Source of the DNA: Minisyncoccota bacterium
GTDB taxonomy: Bacteria > Patescibacteriota > Minisyncoccia > Phycocordibacterales > UBA918
DNA length: 42,658 bases
Direction of reading: 5' to 3'
Assembly (NCBI GenBank): GCA_021129515.1
Contig: JAJOLD010000001.1
Location: 321,217 to 363,874 of the forward strand
In this document: positions 26,623-35,438 of the stretch, piece by piece
Layout of the letters: the number at the start of each line of letters is the position of its first letter
Numbering within the stretch: the stretch's first letter is position 1
Translations under genes and position numbers: made by a program
Notes under the pieces: generated by a model
Seen by the model: only the letters and a program-made list of their open reading frames with translations
Database searches by the model: none
What the model was told of the DNA's origin: nothing

Positions 26623-27834
26623 CTATTCTGGCAACACTTTCGCAAAGATTTTTGTTTCCATATTCGCTGCGATTGTTTCCCAGTTATACTGTTCTTCAAC
26701 CATCTTCTTGGTGTTCTGAAGCACTCTCTCTACCTGCTCAGGATGCTCCATAATGTCTTGCACTGCTGAGGCAATCTGTTCGGGACTATCGATATCGACT
26801 GCCCAGCCCGTGGTTGGTTTATCTGGATTACGCTGTGCATCAAACAGAAAATCTTTAATACCCCCCTGCTGCGTTGCAACCATCGGCAGTCCCGCTGCCA
26901 TGGTTGAAAGGAATGAAATTCCAAGTCCTTCAGAGCGAGACGGGAGCACAAACACATCAGCAATTTTTCGATACTTCGAGGTCATTGAACGGTCAACACG
27001 CCCCATAAACACAACGCGATCGGCCACTCCCTCTTCCTGTGCAAGTGCCTTAAGACTCTCCATATCAGGCCCATCACCAACTACAACGTATCGAACGTTC
27101 TCTGGCAGCAGCGCAACCGCCTTAATATTCATATCAATTGCCTTTTGATGTACGAGCCGTGAGACGCTCACCATGACAAACTCTCCTTCCTTCTTTCCAA
27201 CTTCCCGCGCAAGCGCATCAAGCTCAGCTTGGTCATACTCAGTATCAGTCGAGATTGACGCGCCGTTTGGAATAATCTCAAGAGGACCGGTAAACCCGCG
27301 ACGTAGCGCCCAGTCACCGAGGAACGTCGAGACAGCCTGCACGACATCAGCTTTTGTAAACGCACGTGAGAAAAATGGCCAGAGTGGCTTCATGGTTTTC
27401 TCAATCTGCTCTGGTGGATCCCCTTCCTGCAAGGTAAGTACAAACGGTACTTTTGGGTTACACATTTTAAAGATTGCGGCAGGAACACCACTTGAGTGCG
27501 CCATGAGCGCCCAGATGCCATCAAATTTATACTTAAGATGCAAACGCAGCGCTTCCCAAGCTGCAGCAAACTGAAAGAGGGGTTTATTTATATGAAGCGG
27601 CATCTTTCCGAGGTCCTCAAAGGTTGGATCTTTTCGAGTAATACCAATCCGATGTACACACACATTGCCAACCTGCTCAGTCTTGGCAACATTACTGTTA
27701 TACCGCAGCGTTACCATATGAAACTCATAGTCCTCTGGAGAGAATCGATCAGTCACTTCCTTAATTGCTACCTCTGCCCCACTCACGTGATTTGGGTAAT
27801 ACGCGAGACTGAGGATTAAAATTTTCTTTTTCAT
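26623..27834 (-). CDS. GT4-family glycosyltransferase
   Basis: The 403-residue protein begins KKKILILSLAYYPNHVSGAEVAIKEV (GAE acceptor loop). In the C-terminal half, FVMVSVSRLVHQKAIDMNI and VFVLPSRSEGLGISFLSTMAAGLPMVATQQGG carry EGLGISFLS, where the second Glu of the usual E-x7-E is Ser. It is two base pairs downstream of the epimerase stop-to-start junction (27834/27836), so the two are one transcript. The TAG stop is followed in frame by the orphan reading frame at 26122. Donor and acceptor are unknown. Confidence 0.82.
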   Translation of the reverse strand: MKKKILILSLAYYPNHVSGAEVAIKEVTDRFSPEDYEFHMVTLRYNSNVAKTEQVGNVCVHRIGITRKDPTFEDLGKMPLHINKPLFQFAAAWEALRLHLKYKFDGIWALMAHSSGVPAAIFKMCNPKVPFVLTLQEGDPPEQIEKTMKPLWPFFSRAFTKADVVQAVSTFLGDWALRRGFTGPLEIIPNGASISTDTEYDQAELDALAREVGKKEGEFVMVSVSRLVHQKAIDMNIKAVALLPENVRYVVVGDGPDMESLKALAQEEGVADRVVFMGRVDRSMTSKYRKIADVFVLPSRSEGLGISFLSTMAAGLPMVATQQGGIKDFLFDAQRNPDKPTTGWAVDIDSPEQIASAVQDIMEHPEQVERVLQNTKKMVEEQYNWETIAANMETKIFAKVLPE

Positions 27835-27835
27835 A

Positions 27836-28723
27836 CTAAGCTTTCTTTGCTGCTATATATACTTCTAGTGACTCTTTTGGTTTCCACCCAAGCGCAACTG
27901 TTTTTTCAATATTCAGATTCGCATACGGTCGACTCGTTTTACGAGACGGCTTTAAATCAACATCAAGTCCATAGAGTGCTGCAAGCTGTAGTGGTGAATA
28001 TGCTGCCTCAGCTGCAATACCATAGCCGTCACCCAGCCCTTCTTTACCGATACGCAACAATGCATCGACAGTATCACTCACATGCGTATAATTACGCGTC
28101 TGTGTTCCCGGCCCATTAACCGTGCATTTCTTACCATGCTTGTAGCACTGATAGAAAATTTCAACAACAGTACCATAACGACCTGAAAGTTCTCGTGGTC
28201 CATACACATTGTAGAAATATGAAATAGCATAGGACAAGTCATACCACCGTGCATAATTTGTTACCAACTCTGTATTAATAGCTTTACTCCATGAATATGG
28301 TGAGAGATTACGACCAGCAACACCATCGTCTCGGTCGGGAGCTCCTTTTGTTGAGGAACCAGCATATACCAGTTTACAGTTTTGAGTACGCCAAAATTCT
28401 AGAACTGCCATTGTTCCGTGTGTGTTCATATCAAAGACGAGTGCCGGCTCTTCCATAGCTACAGCGACACGTGAATACTCACCCAAATGAAATATAACAT
28501 CAACGGTCTCTGGCACGTGTGTTGCAATATCCTTCGTGTGTCCCTCCCGGTACTCCACCCCTGCAACATGGTTGTCCACTGAACCCGTGAAGTAGTTATC
28601 GAGCGAAATAACCGTATGCCCTTCTTTCGCTAATCGTTCACACAAGTGTGAACCCACAAAACCAGCCCCACCTGTCACCAAAATACACTGCGTTCCATCA
28701 AGTGCATGCTCAGCATCATTCAT
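27836..28723 (-). CDS. NAD-dependent sugar epimerase/dehydratase (SDR family)
   Basis: The 295-residue extended SDR has [19 protein letters not shown] (NAD-binding GxxGxxG) near residue 14 and [16 protein letters not shown]. The catalytic YSWSK near residue 155 is the YxxxK motif. [20 protein letters not shown] resembles the substrate region of UDP-glucose 4-epimerase-like enzymes. It probably converts a nucleotide sugar for the glycan locus. A TACTAT box (28733-28738) lies 9 nt before the ATG with no SD. It is the first gene of the pair with the GT4 gene at 26623. Confidence 0.83.
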   Translation of the reverse strand: MNDAEHALDGTQCILVTGGAGFVGSHLCERLAKEGHTVISLDNYFTGSVDNHVAGVEYREGHTKDIATHVPETVDVIFHLGEYSRVAVAMEEPALVFDMNTHGTMAVLEFWRTQNCKLVYAGSSTKGAPDRDDGVAGRNLSPYSWSKAINTELVTNYARWYDLSYAISYFYNVYGPRELSGRYGTVVEIFYQCYKHGKKCTVNGPGTQTRNYTHVSDTVDALLRIGKEGLGDGYGIAAEAAYSPLQLAALYGLDVDLKPSRKTSRPYANLNIEKTVALGWKPKESLEVYIAAKKA

Positions 28724-28758
28724 ATGTACCTAATAGTACCAAAAACACATCAAAAACG

Positions 28759-30216
28759 TTACTTATTTGGGGGTCGTGCATACACCGCAAGAATGCCCAG
28801 CACCAGTACCGCAATGAGTCCCAGGTATGGTAGACGCTCATTTTTGAGTGGTACGTGTGCTTGTTGTACTGATGCTGTGTGCTGCGCGTCGGCGGTCTTG
28901 GTTGGAACAACAGCAACATCTTGCACAGTAGGGGCAGCAACCTCGTGTACTGGCGGCACTGACACCGCATGCCCTACTACCTGTGCGCGTGGTACCACAC
29001 CCGTCTCTTGAACGACTGCGTTTTGGTATACAACCTCTGTTTCAGGTGCTTCTGCCACAACAAAATCGTGCGGAGCGCGTGCATACGGCATTACTGACGC
29101 AACCATTGCACCAGTGCGGTCATACACCGCAATCATCTTCCGCACATCCTGTTCCAAACGCTCTTTCGGAATCGTGATGGTTGCATGTGGAAGCATAATA
29201 GTATGTTCTGGGAAGGACATACGGACATCGCCCAATACAGACATACCCGACACATCAACCTCGTAGACGGCATCATTGTGTATCTGTATATCTCCATTTG
29301 CTGCGCGTGTGATTGAAAACGACATAGGCAACACCGTGAGTTCATGCCGTACTGCGGCTTTGTGTCTTGAGAAGGCACCCGATGCAACAACCACATAGGT
29401 TCCCGGATGCATAAACGTATGCTGTACGTTTGCTCCAGTAGCAGTATGCATATCACCAAAGTTCCACTGGTATACCAGTGAATCAATCCACGTTTTTCCA
29501 AGACCAGACCCTTGGACAGAAAAGGAAACTGGCTGCCCTACAAATGCAACCGATGGACCATACAGATCTAATGACAACGCGATATCGGGGAGTGTTAATG
29601 TAATACCTTTTCCAGTATTGCTTCTTTGTTCAGTGTCCGTCTCTGGTGCTGTTGTTTCACTATCAGACGCCGCATCAAGTGGTATCTCCGCTTCCTCCGT
29701 GTGTGCAGCCATAGCATCTTCTGTCGCCACCCCATCACTATTTGCATATCCTGGTGTTGCTGGCGCTGTCACCCACCCAGCGTTAGTCCGTTGCGCAGTC
29801 TCCTTGCTCGTATTATCACCACCAATCTGTTCCCAATTACTTCCCCCTGCCACCTGATCTTCAAGGGAGCCGTCGCCACGCACCAGGGACAGTGTCCGCC
29901 CATCATTTCCGAGTCCTCCGGTATATATCAAAAACGCAGTACCTGGTGCCGAAGAATCATCAGTCCGCTCAAGCACAGCATACTCCCCGCTTCCAATACT
30001 GCCCATGAGTGGAATTTCTAAGCCAACAGAGTCCGCAAGCATCCAGCCATCAAGTGCAACTGTGTCCGACCCACTATTAAAAAGCTCTATCCATTCGTCG
30101 TTTGCTGAGGCGTCGGTGCCCATCCAAGCAACCTCATTAATCAGTACCGCTGCGTATGCAGCTACTGGGCAAAATACTATGAGACCTATGCACGCCGAAT
30201 GAATGACTGTGGACAT
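28759..30216 (-). CDS. surface protein with lamin-tail (LTD) and PKD domains
   Basis: The 485-residue protein has an N-terminal signal peptide (IGLIVFCPVAAYA) followed by an LTD domain (LINEVAWMGTDASANDEWIE, then DGWMLADS) over about residues 22-150. An acidic/threonine linker follows, then a PKD-type domain near residues 230-290 (YQWNFGDMHTATG, then HPGTYVVVASG). A C-terminal Pro/Thr/Val-rich tail ends in a hydrophobic segment (LGLIAVLVLGILAVYA) and a short basic end. LTD/PKD proteins are exported and probably adhesive or structural. The gene follows the VirD4-like gene by 6 bp, with AAATAA just before its ATG, so it may be cotranscribed. The partner is unknown. Confidence 0.8.
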   Translation of the reverse strand: MSTVIHSACIGLIVFCPVAAYAAVLINEVAWMGTDASANDEWIELFNSGSDTVALDGWMLADSVGLEIPLMGSIGSGEYAVLERTDDSSAPGTAFLIYTGGLGNDGRTLSLVRGDGSLEDQVAGGSNWEQIGGDNTSKETAQRTNAGWVTAPATPGYANSDGVATEDAMAAHTEEAEIPLDAASDSETTAPETDTEQRSNTGKGITLTLPDIALSLDLYGPSVAFVGQPVSFSVQGSGLGKTWIDSLVYQWNFGDMHTATGANVQHTFMHPGTYVVVASGAFSRHKAAVRHELTVLPMSFSITRAANGDIQIHNDAVYEVDVSGMSVLGDVRMSFPEHTIMLPHATITIPKERLEQDVRKMIAVYDRTGAMVASVMPYARAPHDFVVAEAPETEVVYQNAVVQETGVVPRAQVVGHAVSVPPVHEVAAPTVQDVAVVPTKTADAQHTASVQQAHVPLKNERLPYLGLIAVLVLGILAVYARPPNK

Positions 30217-30222
30217 TATGTA

Positions 30223-32628
30223 TTATTTAAACGGTGGCGTGTCGCTTGTGGTCACCCGCATCATACGTTCAAGTTCCTTTGGTGATACCGATGCAGGAGT
30301 GGCAGAAGCATCTTCAGTTGCAGGTGCAGGTGCTGCTGGTGTATCGCGCTTCGGTATACGCTGCCGTGGCGGTTGTGGTTGCTGCGATGTAGCATGCATC
30401 TCGGGGGTTGCTCCTGCCCTGGATGCAGACGCCGTTGAGTGGTCTGCAGCAGGAGGTGCGTCGGTATGTCGTGCCTGCGATGTGCGCCGTACTGACGGAC
30501 GTACCGGGCGAGGTTTCGTTCGTCGAGGCGGTGCAGTCTCTGCAGCTGGGACTGCCTTTGGTGACGATGTCGGTGTTGCCGCCTGTGCGGTGTTACGCTT
30601 GACAGTCACTGCGTCTGTTGGTGACACATGTATGGAGCGTTTGCGCGGCATTGTGCTACTACGTGACTCTGTGTGCGAAGTCTCACGCTTCTGTGTGGTG
30701 TGTCGCTGTGGTGTGGCAGGTGTTGGCGCATGTGGAGCGCGCGGTGTTGCTGCCGTCTGCTTCGGCACGCCTTCTTTTTGCGGCCTTCGTTGTACGGTTT
30801 CTTTTTGCGCTGTCTGTACCTTTGGTGATGCTGCCGATGGTGTTGTTTCCTTGCTCTCTACCTTCATTTGTGCAAGCACATCACGCAGTCCATGTTTTGC
30901 TGGAGATTCTTTCTGTGGCTTTTTTTTCTCGTTTTTCTCAGCAGGTGTGGCTGATGGTGACTGTGTTTTTGGTTCGTCCGACTCCTTCTTTTTTTGGTCG
31001 GTAGACATACCCTTCAAGATTGCGCGCAGTTCACCCAAGTCCTTTTTGCCCGTACGAGCATGCTCTTGGTTTCTATGCGCTGACGTGTTCGTGTGGGAAC
31101 GCCCGTCGCCACCCCGTCTGAATGTTGCAGGGTTTTGAGCAGGCTTTCGGTCATCGGCACCGGTAGTGCGCTCGCTGCGAAACTCCCGCGGTGCTTGTCG
31201 GGGTCGCTCAGTGGTAGTGCGTTGGTGTGATTGCTGCGTGGTGTCTGCACTACCAAATGGTGTATCTGGTTTTTTGTATGTCCCATTAGCTTTCGCTTTC
31301 TCTCGTGCAATACGTGCGTTGCTCAGTTCTGCCTGCTCGGACACCATGAGCTTATTTACCTGCTTTTCAACATCCACACGATTGTGCGCATAATGCTTCC
31401 TGCTCGCGGTCGTCACCACATCTTTATATGAAATATGCGGCTCCTCAATTGGTGGCAGTGTTACCGCAGAAAATGGCTGCGAACCAATGCCGTCAATCAT
31501 TAAGGTGAGATAAATCTGAGCAAAGCCAAGGTTCACGAGGTCAGCAGCCACAAACTTTGGGGTAAAGACGGTCTCAAGCACCTCAGCATCAAAGGGACCA
31601 ACGCGAAATGCCACCGTCGTACCGACGTTCCCAAAGACTGCATTTTTCACCTCCTCTTCCATCTGCTCAATATATTGGTGTGCGATGGTAAGGTTCAGTT
31701 TATATTTTCGTGCCTCTGAGAGAATATCTGCGAAGGTTGAGTTTGCAAATGACTGAAATTCATCAACATAGAAATAAAAGTTCGGTGCCGCTTTCATTTG
31801 TTGTGGCGTAAGGTCTGCGCGACTCATGGCAGCAAGGTAAATACGAGTGGTGAGCATGGAACCCAAGAGGTTTGCATTCGTCTCACCCACAAGCCCTTTG
31901 GAGAGGTTCATAATGAGAATTTTCTTCTCATCCATTATCTCTCGAATATCAAATGATGACTTCGGCTGTCCTACAATATTTCTAATCAAAGGGTTCCCGG
32001 TGAATTGTCCAATTTTGTTCTGAATCGCTGGCGTTGCTTCAGCTGCAAAGCGCTCAGTGTAGTTAGCAAATTCATCCACCCAGAATGAACGTACCGCAGG
32101 GTCCTTGATGTTGTCGACCACCTTCCGCCGATAGTTTTTGTCTGCAAGCATTTGGCTGACGCTCAAGAGCGTTGAACCAGGATATTCAAGGAGCGCAAGC
32201 AGTGTATTGGTGAGAATGTACTCCATACGCGCAGACCACGCATCAACCCAAATCTTTTTGAAGGTCGACATCAACCCCGAAACCACCAAGTGCCGTCGAT
32301 CCGCACCCACATCCTCCATGACATTGAAGGAGATTGGATAGTTCATATCAAACGGTGCAAAGTACACCACATCGTCAATACGATGTTCGGGTACGTAGCT
32401 AAGAAGCTTTTCTGCAGTCGAACCATGCGGGTCGATAAACGCGAGACCCTCACCATTTTGAATATCCTGCACTGCCATGTTCTCAAGCATGGTCGATTTA
32501 CCCATACCCGTCTTCCCAATGACATACATGTGCCGCGCACGGTCCTTTGCCTTAATACCAAACGGCACATGCTTGCCGCGCGCATCGGTTTGTCCGAAAA
32601 ATGTAATTTTTTCTGGGTCGAAACTCAT
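30223..32628 (-). CDS. VirD4/TraG-like ATPase with long disordered C-terminal tail
   Basis: The 801-residue protein has a P-loop MYVIGKTGMGKSTMLENM near residue 40 and FYFYVDEFQSFANSTF near residue 290, the Walker B and Q motif of conjugative coupling/HerA-like ATPases. Residues from about 440 to the end are low-complexity, rich in P, T, A, K, R and Q, and probably disordered. No transmembrane segment is seen at the N-terminus. Such proteins power DNA or protein export, or pilus-type machines, in Patescibacteria. A TATACT box (32635-32640) stands exactly 6 nt before the ATG, which therefore is likely the first transcribed base; there is no SD. A terminator hairpin upstream isolates it from the gene at 32714. 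Confidence 0.82.
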   Translation of the reverse strand: MSFDPEKITFFGQTDARGKHVPFGIKAKDRARHMYVIGKTGMGKSTMLENMAVQDIQNGEGLAFIDPHGSTAEKLLSYVPEHRIDDVVYFAPFDMNYPISFNVMEDVGADRRHLVVSGLMSTFKKIWVDAWSARMEYILTNTLLALLEYPGSTLLSVSQMLADKNYRRKVVDNIKDPAVRSFWVDEFANYTERFAAEATPAIQNKIGQFTGNPLIRNIVGQPKSSFDIREIMDEKKILIMNLSKGLVGETNANLLGSMLTTRIYLAAMSRADLTPQQMKAAPNFYFYVDEFQSFANSTFADILSEARKYKLNLTIAHQYIEQMEEEVKNAVFGNVGTTVAFRVGPFDAEVLETVFTPKFVAADLVNLGFAQIYLTLMIDGIGSQPFSAVTLPPIEEPHISYKDVVTTASRKHYAHNRVDVEKQVNKLMVSEQAELSNARIAREKAKANGTYKKPDTPFGSADTTQQSHQRTTTERPRQAPREFRSERTTGADDRKPAQNPATFRRGGDGRSHTNTSAHRNQEHARTGKKDLGELRAILKGMSTDQKKKESDEPKTQSPSATPAEKNEKKKPQKESPAKHGLRDVLAQMKVESKETTPSAASPKVQTAQKETVQRRPQKEGVPKQTAATPRAPHAPTPATPQRHTTQKRETSHTESRSSTMPRKRSIHVSPTDAVTVKRNTAQAATPTSSPKAVPAAETAPPRRTKPRPVRPSVRRTSQARHTDAPPAADHSTASASRAGATPEMHATSQQPQPPRQRIPKRDTPAAPAPATEDASATPASVSPKELERMMRVTTSDTPPFK

Positions 32629-32674
32629 ACTGTAAGTATAGCAAACACTGTGTCAGGTTTTCTTTTCCCCATTG

Positions 32675-32704
32675 AAAAATGGCGGATAGGTATCCGCCAT
32701 TTTT
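32675..32704 (-). terminator. terminator hairpin downstream of the 32.7-kb orphan gene
   Basis: AAAAATGGCGGATA (32675-32688) and TATCCGCCATTTTT (32691-32704) are complementary. The A and T tracts at the two ends make it bidirectional. On the minus strand it closes the frameshifted orphan gene before the VirD4-like promoter. Confidence 0.75.
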
Positions 32705-32713
32705 GACCCTGTG

Positions 32714-33014
32714 TTATTCAGAAAGACATTCTTGACTAAGCACTGCAGCTTCAGCTGCAACTGCAAGCCGAAAGATTTCTTTCTCATCTGCAGTTTCGGG
32801 CAATACGCCCTCACTATGAACAAGTGCATATACGCGGGCAGGAGATACACCTTCTACAAAACTCTCCCAGGTGTCTTCCCAGCCGAGATATATCCTGAGG
32901 TTTTCATACGTAATCCCTCATGAAGATACAATGTGCTTCGTCCGATTCATCCCTTTCAACCTTGACCGAGCATAAAGGTGCAACTGCATTTTCATCACAC
33001 GACAAACCTTTCAT
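32714..33014 (-). pseudogene. orphan gene interrupted by a +1 frameshift at TGA
   Basis: An ATG at 33014 with SD GAGGTGA seven bases upstream opens a 36-codon frame (MKGLSCDENAVAPLC...) that ends at TGA (32904-32906). Skipping the T of this TGA enters the +1 frame, GAA-AAC-CTC, which runs as ENLRIYLGWEDTWESFVEG and on to a TAA at 32714. The joined product would have about 99 residues. The site reads AGG-GAT-TAC-GTA-TGA, with an SD-like GAGGG shortly upstream, similar in layout to the RF2 frameshift signal but without CTT before the stop. It may be programmed, a decayed gene, or an assembly error; there is no homopolymer. I recognise no domain. Confidence 0.45.
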
Positions 33015-33054
33015 AATCTTCACCTCTCACGGTTATAAAAGACAGATATACAGA

Positions 33055-33079
33055 TAGATGGTATGTGTGAGACCATCTA
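33055..33079 (-). terminator. weak hairpin behind the GHL13 gene
   Basis: TAGATGGT (33055-33062) and ACCATCTA (33072-33079) form an 8-bp stem. No clear U run follows, so termination is uncertain. It lies between the hydrolase stop and the SD of the orphan gene. Confidence 0.35.
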
Positions 33080-33093
33080 GTTCTAGTGAAGCG

Positions 33094-34434
33094 TTAACGG
33101 ATGTATTCGTCAACCACAGCAGGTTCAGTTGTTGAAGCTGCTCCTTCAGGTCCATGGAGCGCTTCGCGAGTATACCGATTGCTCGGTGCCCATATCATCC
33201 AACTCATAACACCCGCATCATACGATGCTTGAATTTGCGCACGCACATCCGCAGCGTCGTAGTCGCCTCCATAATCAAAGTCCTGAATCCAGGTGCGGAA
33301 TTTATCAGCCGTATACACTGGCTTGCGGTAAACCGCAGGTGTTGAAGTGCCGATACGCGCATGCATAAATCCTTCAACCGTAGTGGTGTCGCTCTCCATA
33401 CGCTTCACACCTTCACTCATAGCGTAGTGGACTATTTTGTATGGATAGAGGTTGGGATTGCCAAGTCCCAAAAATGAACCCGGGTAGTGTGAGGGATAGA
33501 CCATTGGTGCAATAAAATCAAAGTATGGTGCTGCGCGTTCTTGCACCTGCCCAATAGAGAGGTCGTCAGTGTTGGTCGTCGTCATACCAAAGAGGTCAGC
33601 TGAGGTCCAGGGAGTAGCAGTGGCGCGCCCGGTGTTTTCATGTCGAAATTCGGCATATCGCTCGGGTTGCCCTACCGCTTCGTGCAGGTATGCAAAAAAC
33701 GTCTCGAGGTTTTCTTGTTTAGTACCCGTAGCACTATGCGTATATGCTGTGTCAGCCATATTGCCATCAGACGGATAGCGCACATAGTCATAATTCAGTT
33801 CATCAAATCCGATATTGTATGACAATCGAGAGAGCTCGACGACATGACCCCAGTACTCACGCGCACCCACGTCAATAAAGGACAGACCTTTGTGGTCTTG
33901 CCACACCGTCACACCATCTGCCCGCTTCACGGCGAGGTCGGGGCGTACCTTGGTATAGAACAGGTCTTGGAATACCGTGATACGCCCAATGACAAAAATG
34001 TTGTTGTCGTGGAGCATTTCGATAAACGCTCGCATATCAAGCGCACCACACTCCGCTGCCATCCATGCAGCATGCCAGGGACCTTCGCCAGGGTTAAAAG
34101 AAATCGTGCCTGAGTAGTCTTTAATATCGAGCACCACGGCATTGAGTTCAGTTTCGTTGATAAGCCGCACTAAGGATGACCGAAAACTCGGTGTCCCCGC
34201 AACACACGACGACATATAAATCGCTTTTACCTGTTCAGGAAGTGGTACATGACGCACCACTGGTCGGGTATCAGCAATCACTTCTGGCAGCACCTCCTCA
34301 GGCTCGGCGTCCTCACGCGCAATAATTTCTTTCATTGGGGCACTATACTCAAGCTGTATAAGTTGGGGCACTACGTAATGCAGCGCACTGAGTACACCGA
34401 CAACACATACCGTTCCAATCGCCCACTTTGTCAT
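33094..34434 (-). CDS. putative glycoside hydrolase (GHL13/DUF4015 family)
   Basis: The 446-residue protein has an N-terminal signal anchor (IGTVCVVGVLSALHYVV). It then carries a TIM-barrel family pattern: ELNAVVLDIKDYSGTISF, IGRITVFQDLFY, GFDELNYDYVRYPSDG and FIAPMVYPSHYPG, plus GVMSWMIWAPSNRYT at the end. DELNYDYVRYPSDG holds the predicted catalytic acidic residues. It should cut a surface polysaccharide outside the membrane. Its ATG overlaps the stop of the small membrane protein gene in ATGA, so expression is coupled to the rsmI transcript. The target glycan is unknown but could be the product of the locus in this window. Confidence 0.82.
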   Translation of the reverse strand: MTKWAIGTVCVVGVLSALHYVVPQLIQLEYSAPMKEIIAREDAEPEEVLPEVIADTRPVVRHVPLPEQVKAIYMSSCVAGTPSFRSSLVRLINETELNAVVLDIKDYSGTISFNPGEGPWHAAWMAAECGALDMRAFIEMLHDNNIFVIGRITVFQDLFYTKVRPDLAVKRADGVTVWQDHKGLSFIDVGAREYWGHVVELSRLSYNIGFDELNYDYVRYPSDGNMADTAYTHSATGTKQENLETFFAYLHEAVGQPERYAEFRHENTGRATATPWTSADLFGMTTTNTDDLSIGQVQERAAPYFDFIAPMVYPSHYPGSFLGLGNPNLYPYKIVHYAMSEGVKRMESDTTTVEGFMHARIGTSTPAVYRKPVYTADKFRTWIQDFDYGGDYDAADVRAQIQASYDAGVMSWMIWAPSNRYTREALHGPEGAASTTEPAVVDEYIR

Positions 34435-34673
34435 ATATGTTTCTCTGAAGGCTCCTCGTCGTGTACGTGTTCAACAAATTCCTCACTCCGACGCTCTCCT
34501 TCTTCCGATTCAATCGAACGGAGAAAGGCGGTACGTCGCAGACTATATCCAGCCCACATAAGTAATACCCCAACCCCAATAGCAATCGTTTCCTTCCAAT
34601 CATTCGGGAGACCTAAAAATGGCGTTATAAACACCACCAGTCCCAACAGAAATACAAATGATTCTCGGCTCAT
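34431..34673 (-). CDS. small membrane protein
   Basis: The 80-residue protein MSRESFVFLLGLVVFITPFLG... has two hydrophobic segments (FVFLLGLVVFITPFLG and IAIGVGVLLMWAGY) and a charged Glu-rich C-terminus (ESEEGERRSEEFVEHVHDEEP). The frame is open to 34811, but a TATAAT box (34680-34685) lies exactly 6 nt before the ATG at 34673 and coincides with the rsmI stop, so 34673 is the start. No SD is seen. It overlaps the GHL13 gene by 4 bp. The function is unknown; it may anchor or regulate the hydrolase. Confidence 0.7.
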   Translation of the reverse strand: MSRESFVFLLGLVVFITPFLGLPNDWKETIAIGVGVLLMWAGYSLRRTAFLRSIESEEGERRSEEFVEHVHDEEPSEKHI

Positions 34674-34680
34674 ACCCGCA

Positions 34681-35379
34681 TTATACCGTATCGCCGATAA
34701 GAACCACAAATTCACCACGTACCTTATCTGAATTCGCCTCGAAATACGCCAAAACCTCTGCTGCAGAACCTTGTACCACCTCTTCATGAAGCTTTGTGAG
34801 CTCGCGAGCAATACTCACCGTTTTCCCTACATCAGCGTCAACAAGTGCTTGGAGTGTTTTCATAATTCGATGTGGTGATTCGTAGAAGATAACCGGGAGT
34901 TCGCTCTCTGCAACGCGCGCAAAAAATGTGTGTCGTCCCTTTTTATGGGGCACAAAACCAAGGAAGGTAAATTGGTTGCCTGAAATACCCGCAATCGAGA
35001 ACGCGGCAGTGACCGCAGACGGACCCGGGATGGTTTCCACGCGCACGTCCGATGTTTCGTGTAGGACGCGCGCCACCAACAGCACTCCGGGGTCACTCAC
35101 CCCTGGAGTACCTGCATCAGAGACCAAGGCTATATGCTTCCCACCTTGCAAGTCTTCGATAATTGCCTCATGCACTGACACTGAAGCATGCGCATCATAC
35201 CGCTTGGGTGTCGCTTCGATACCATGATGCTTCAGGAGCTTGCCGGTCACCCGGGTATCCTCACACAGCACATAGTCAGCGTCACCAAGCACACGCAACG
35301 CCCGAAGAGTGATGTCCTCCATATTACCAATTGGTGTTGCCACCACTGAGAGCACGCCTGTTTCCATAGAGAGCACCAT
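34681..35379 (-). CDS. rsmI: 16S rRNA C1402 2'-O-methyltransferase RsmI
   Basis: This is a tetrapyrrole-methylase-fold enzyme with LSVVATPIGNMEDITLRAL at the N-terminus, VLCEDTRVTGKLLKHHGI, HIALVSDAGTPGVSDPG and TIPGPSAVTAAFSIAGI, all standard RsmI motifs. RsmI methylates the 2'-OH of C1402 in helix 44 of 16S rRNA with SAM. The frame is open to 35460, but a terminator hairpin occupies 35405-35429, so the start must be the ATG at 35379 or 35367 (METGVLSVVATP). The protein has about 229-233 residues. It is notable beside a 16S gene with an altered 3' tail. Confidence 0.9.
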   Translation of the reverse strand: MVLSMETGVLSVVATPIGNMEDITLRALRVLGDADYVLCEDTRVTGKLLKHHGIEATPKRYDAHASVSVHEAIIEDLQGGKHIALVSDAGTPGVSDPGVLLVARVLHETSDVRVETIPGPSAVTAAFSIAGISGNQFTFLGFVPHKKGRHTFFARVAESELPVIFYESPHRIMKTLQALVDADVGKTVSIARELTKLHEEVVQGSAAEVLAYFEANSDKVRGEFVVLIGDTV

Positions 35380-35393
35380 ACCATTTTTGAGAT

Positions 35394-35429
35394 ATAAAAA
35401 AAGAGTGTGGGAACAAACCGTACCCACAC
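35394..35429 (-). terminator. terminator behind the 35.4-kb orphan gene
   Basis: GTGTGGG (35405-35411) and CCCACAC (35423-35429) pair around an 11-nt loop. On the minus strand the stem is followed by TCTTTTTTT. It lies immediately upstream of the rsmI start. Confidence 0.8.
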
Positions 35430-35438
35430 CCATATACT

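Noticed and set aside
30203-31138. Plus-strand frame of 311 codons opposite the VirD4-like tail.
   Set aside because: It is a shadow of the low-complexity coding region, rich in C, V and G, without family features.
32714-33014. Two overlapping genes coupled by ATGA.
   Set aside because: The ATG overlapping the TGA opens only a 17-codon frame; the long protein-like frame has no start codon there.
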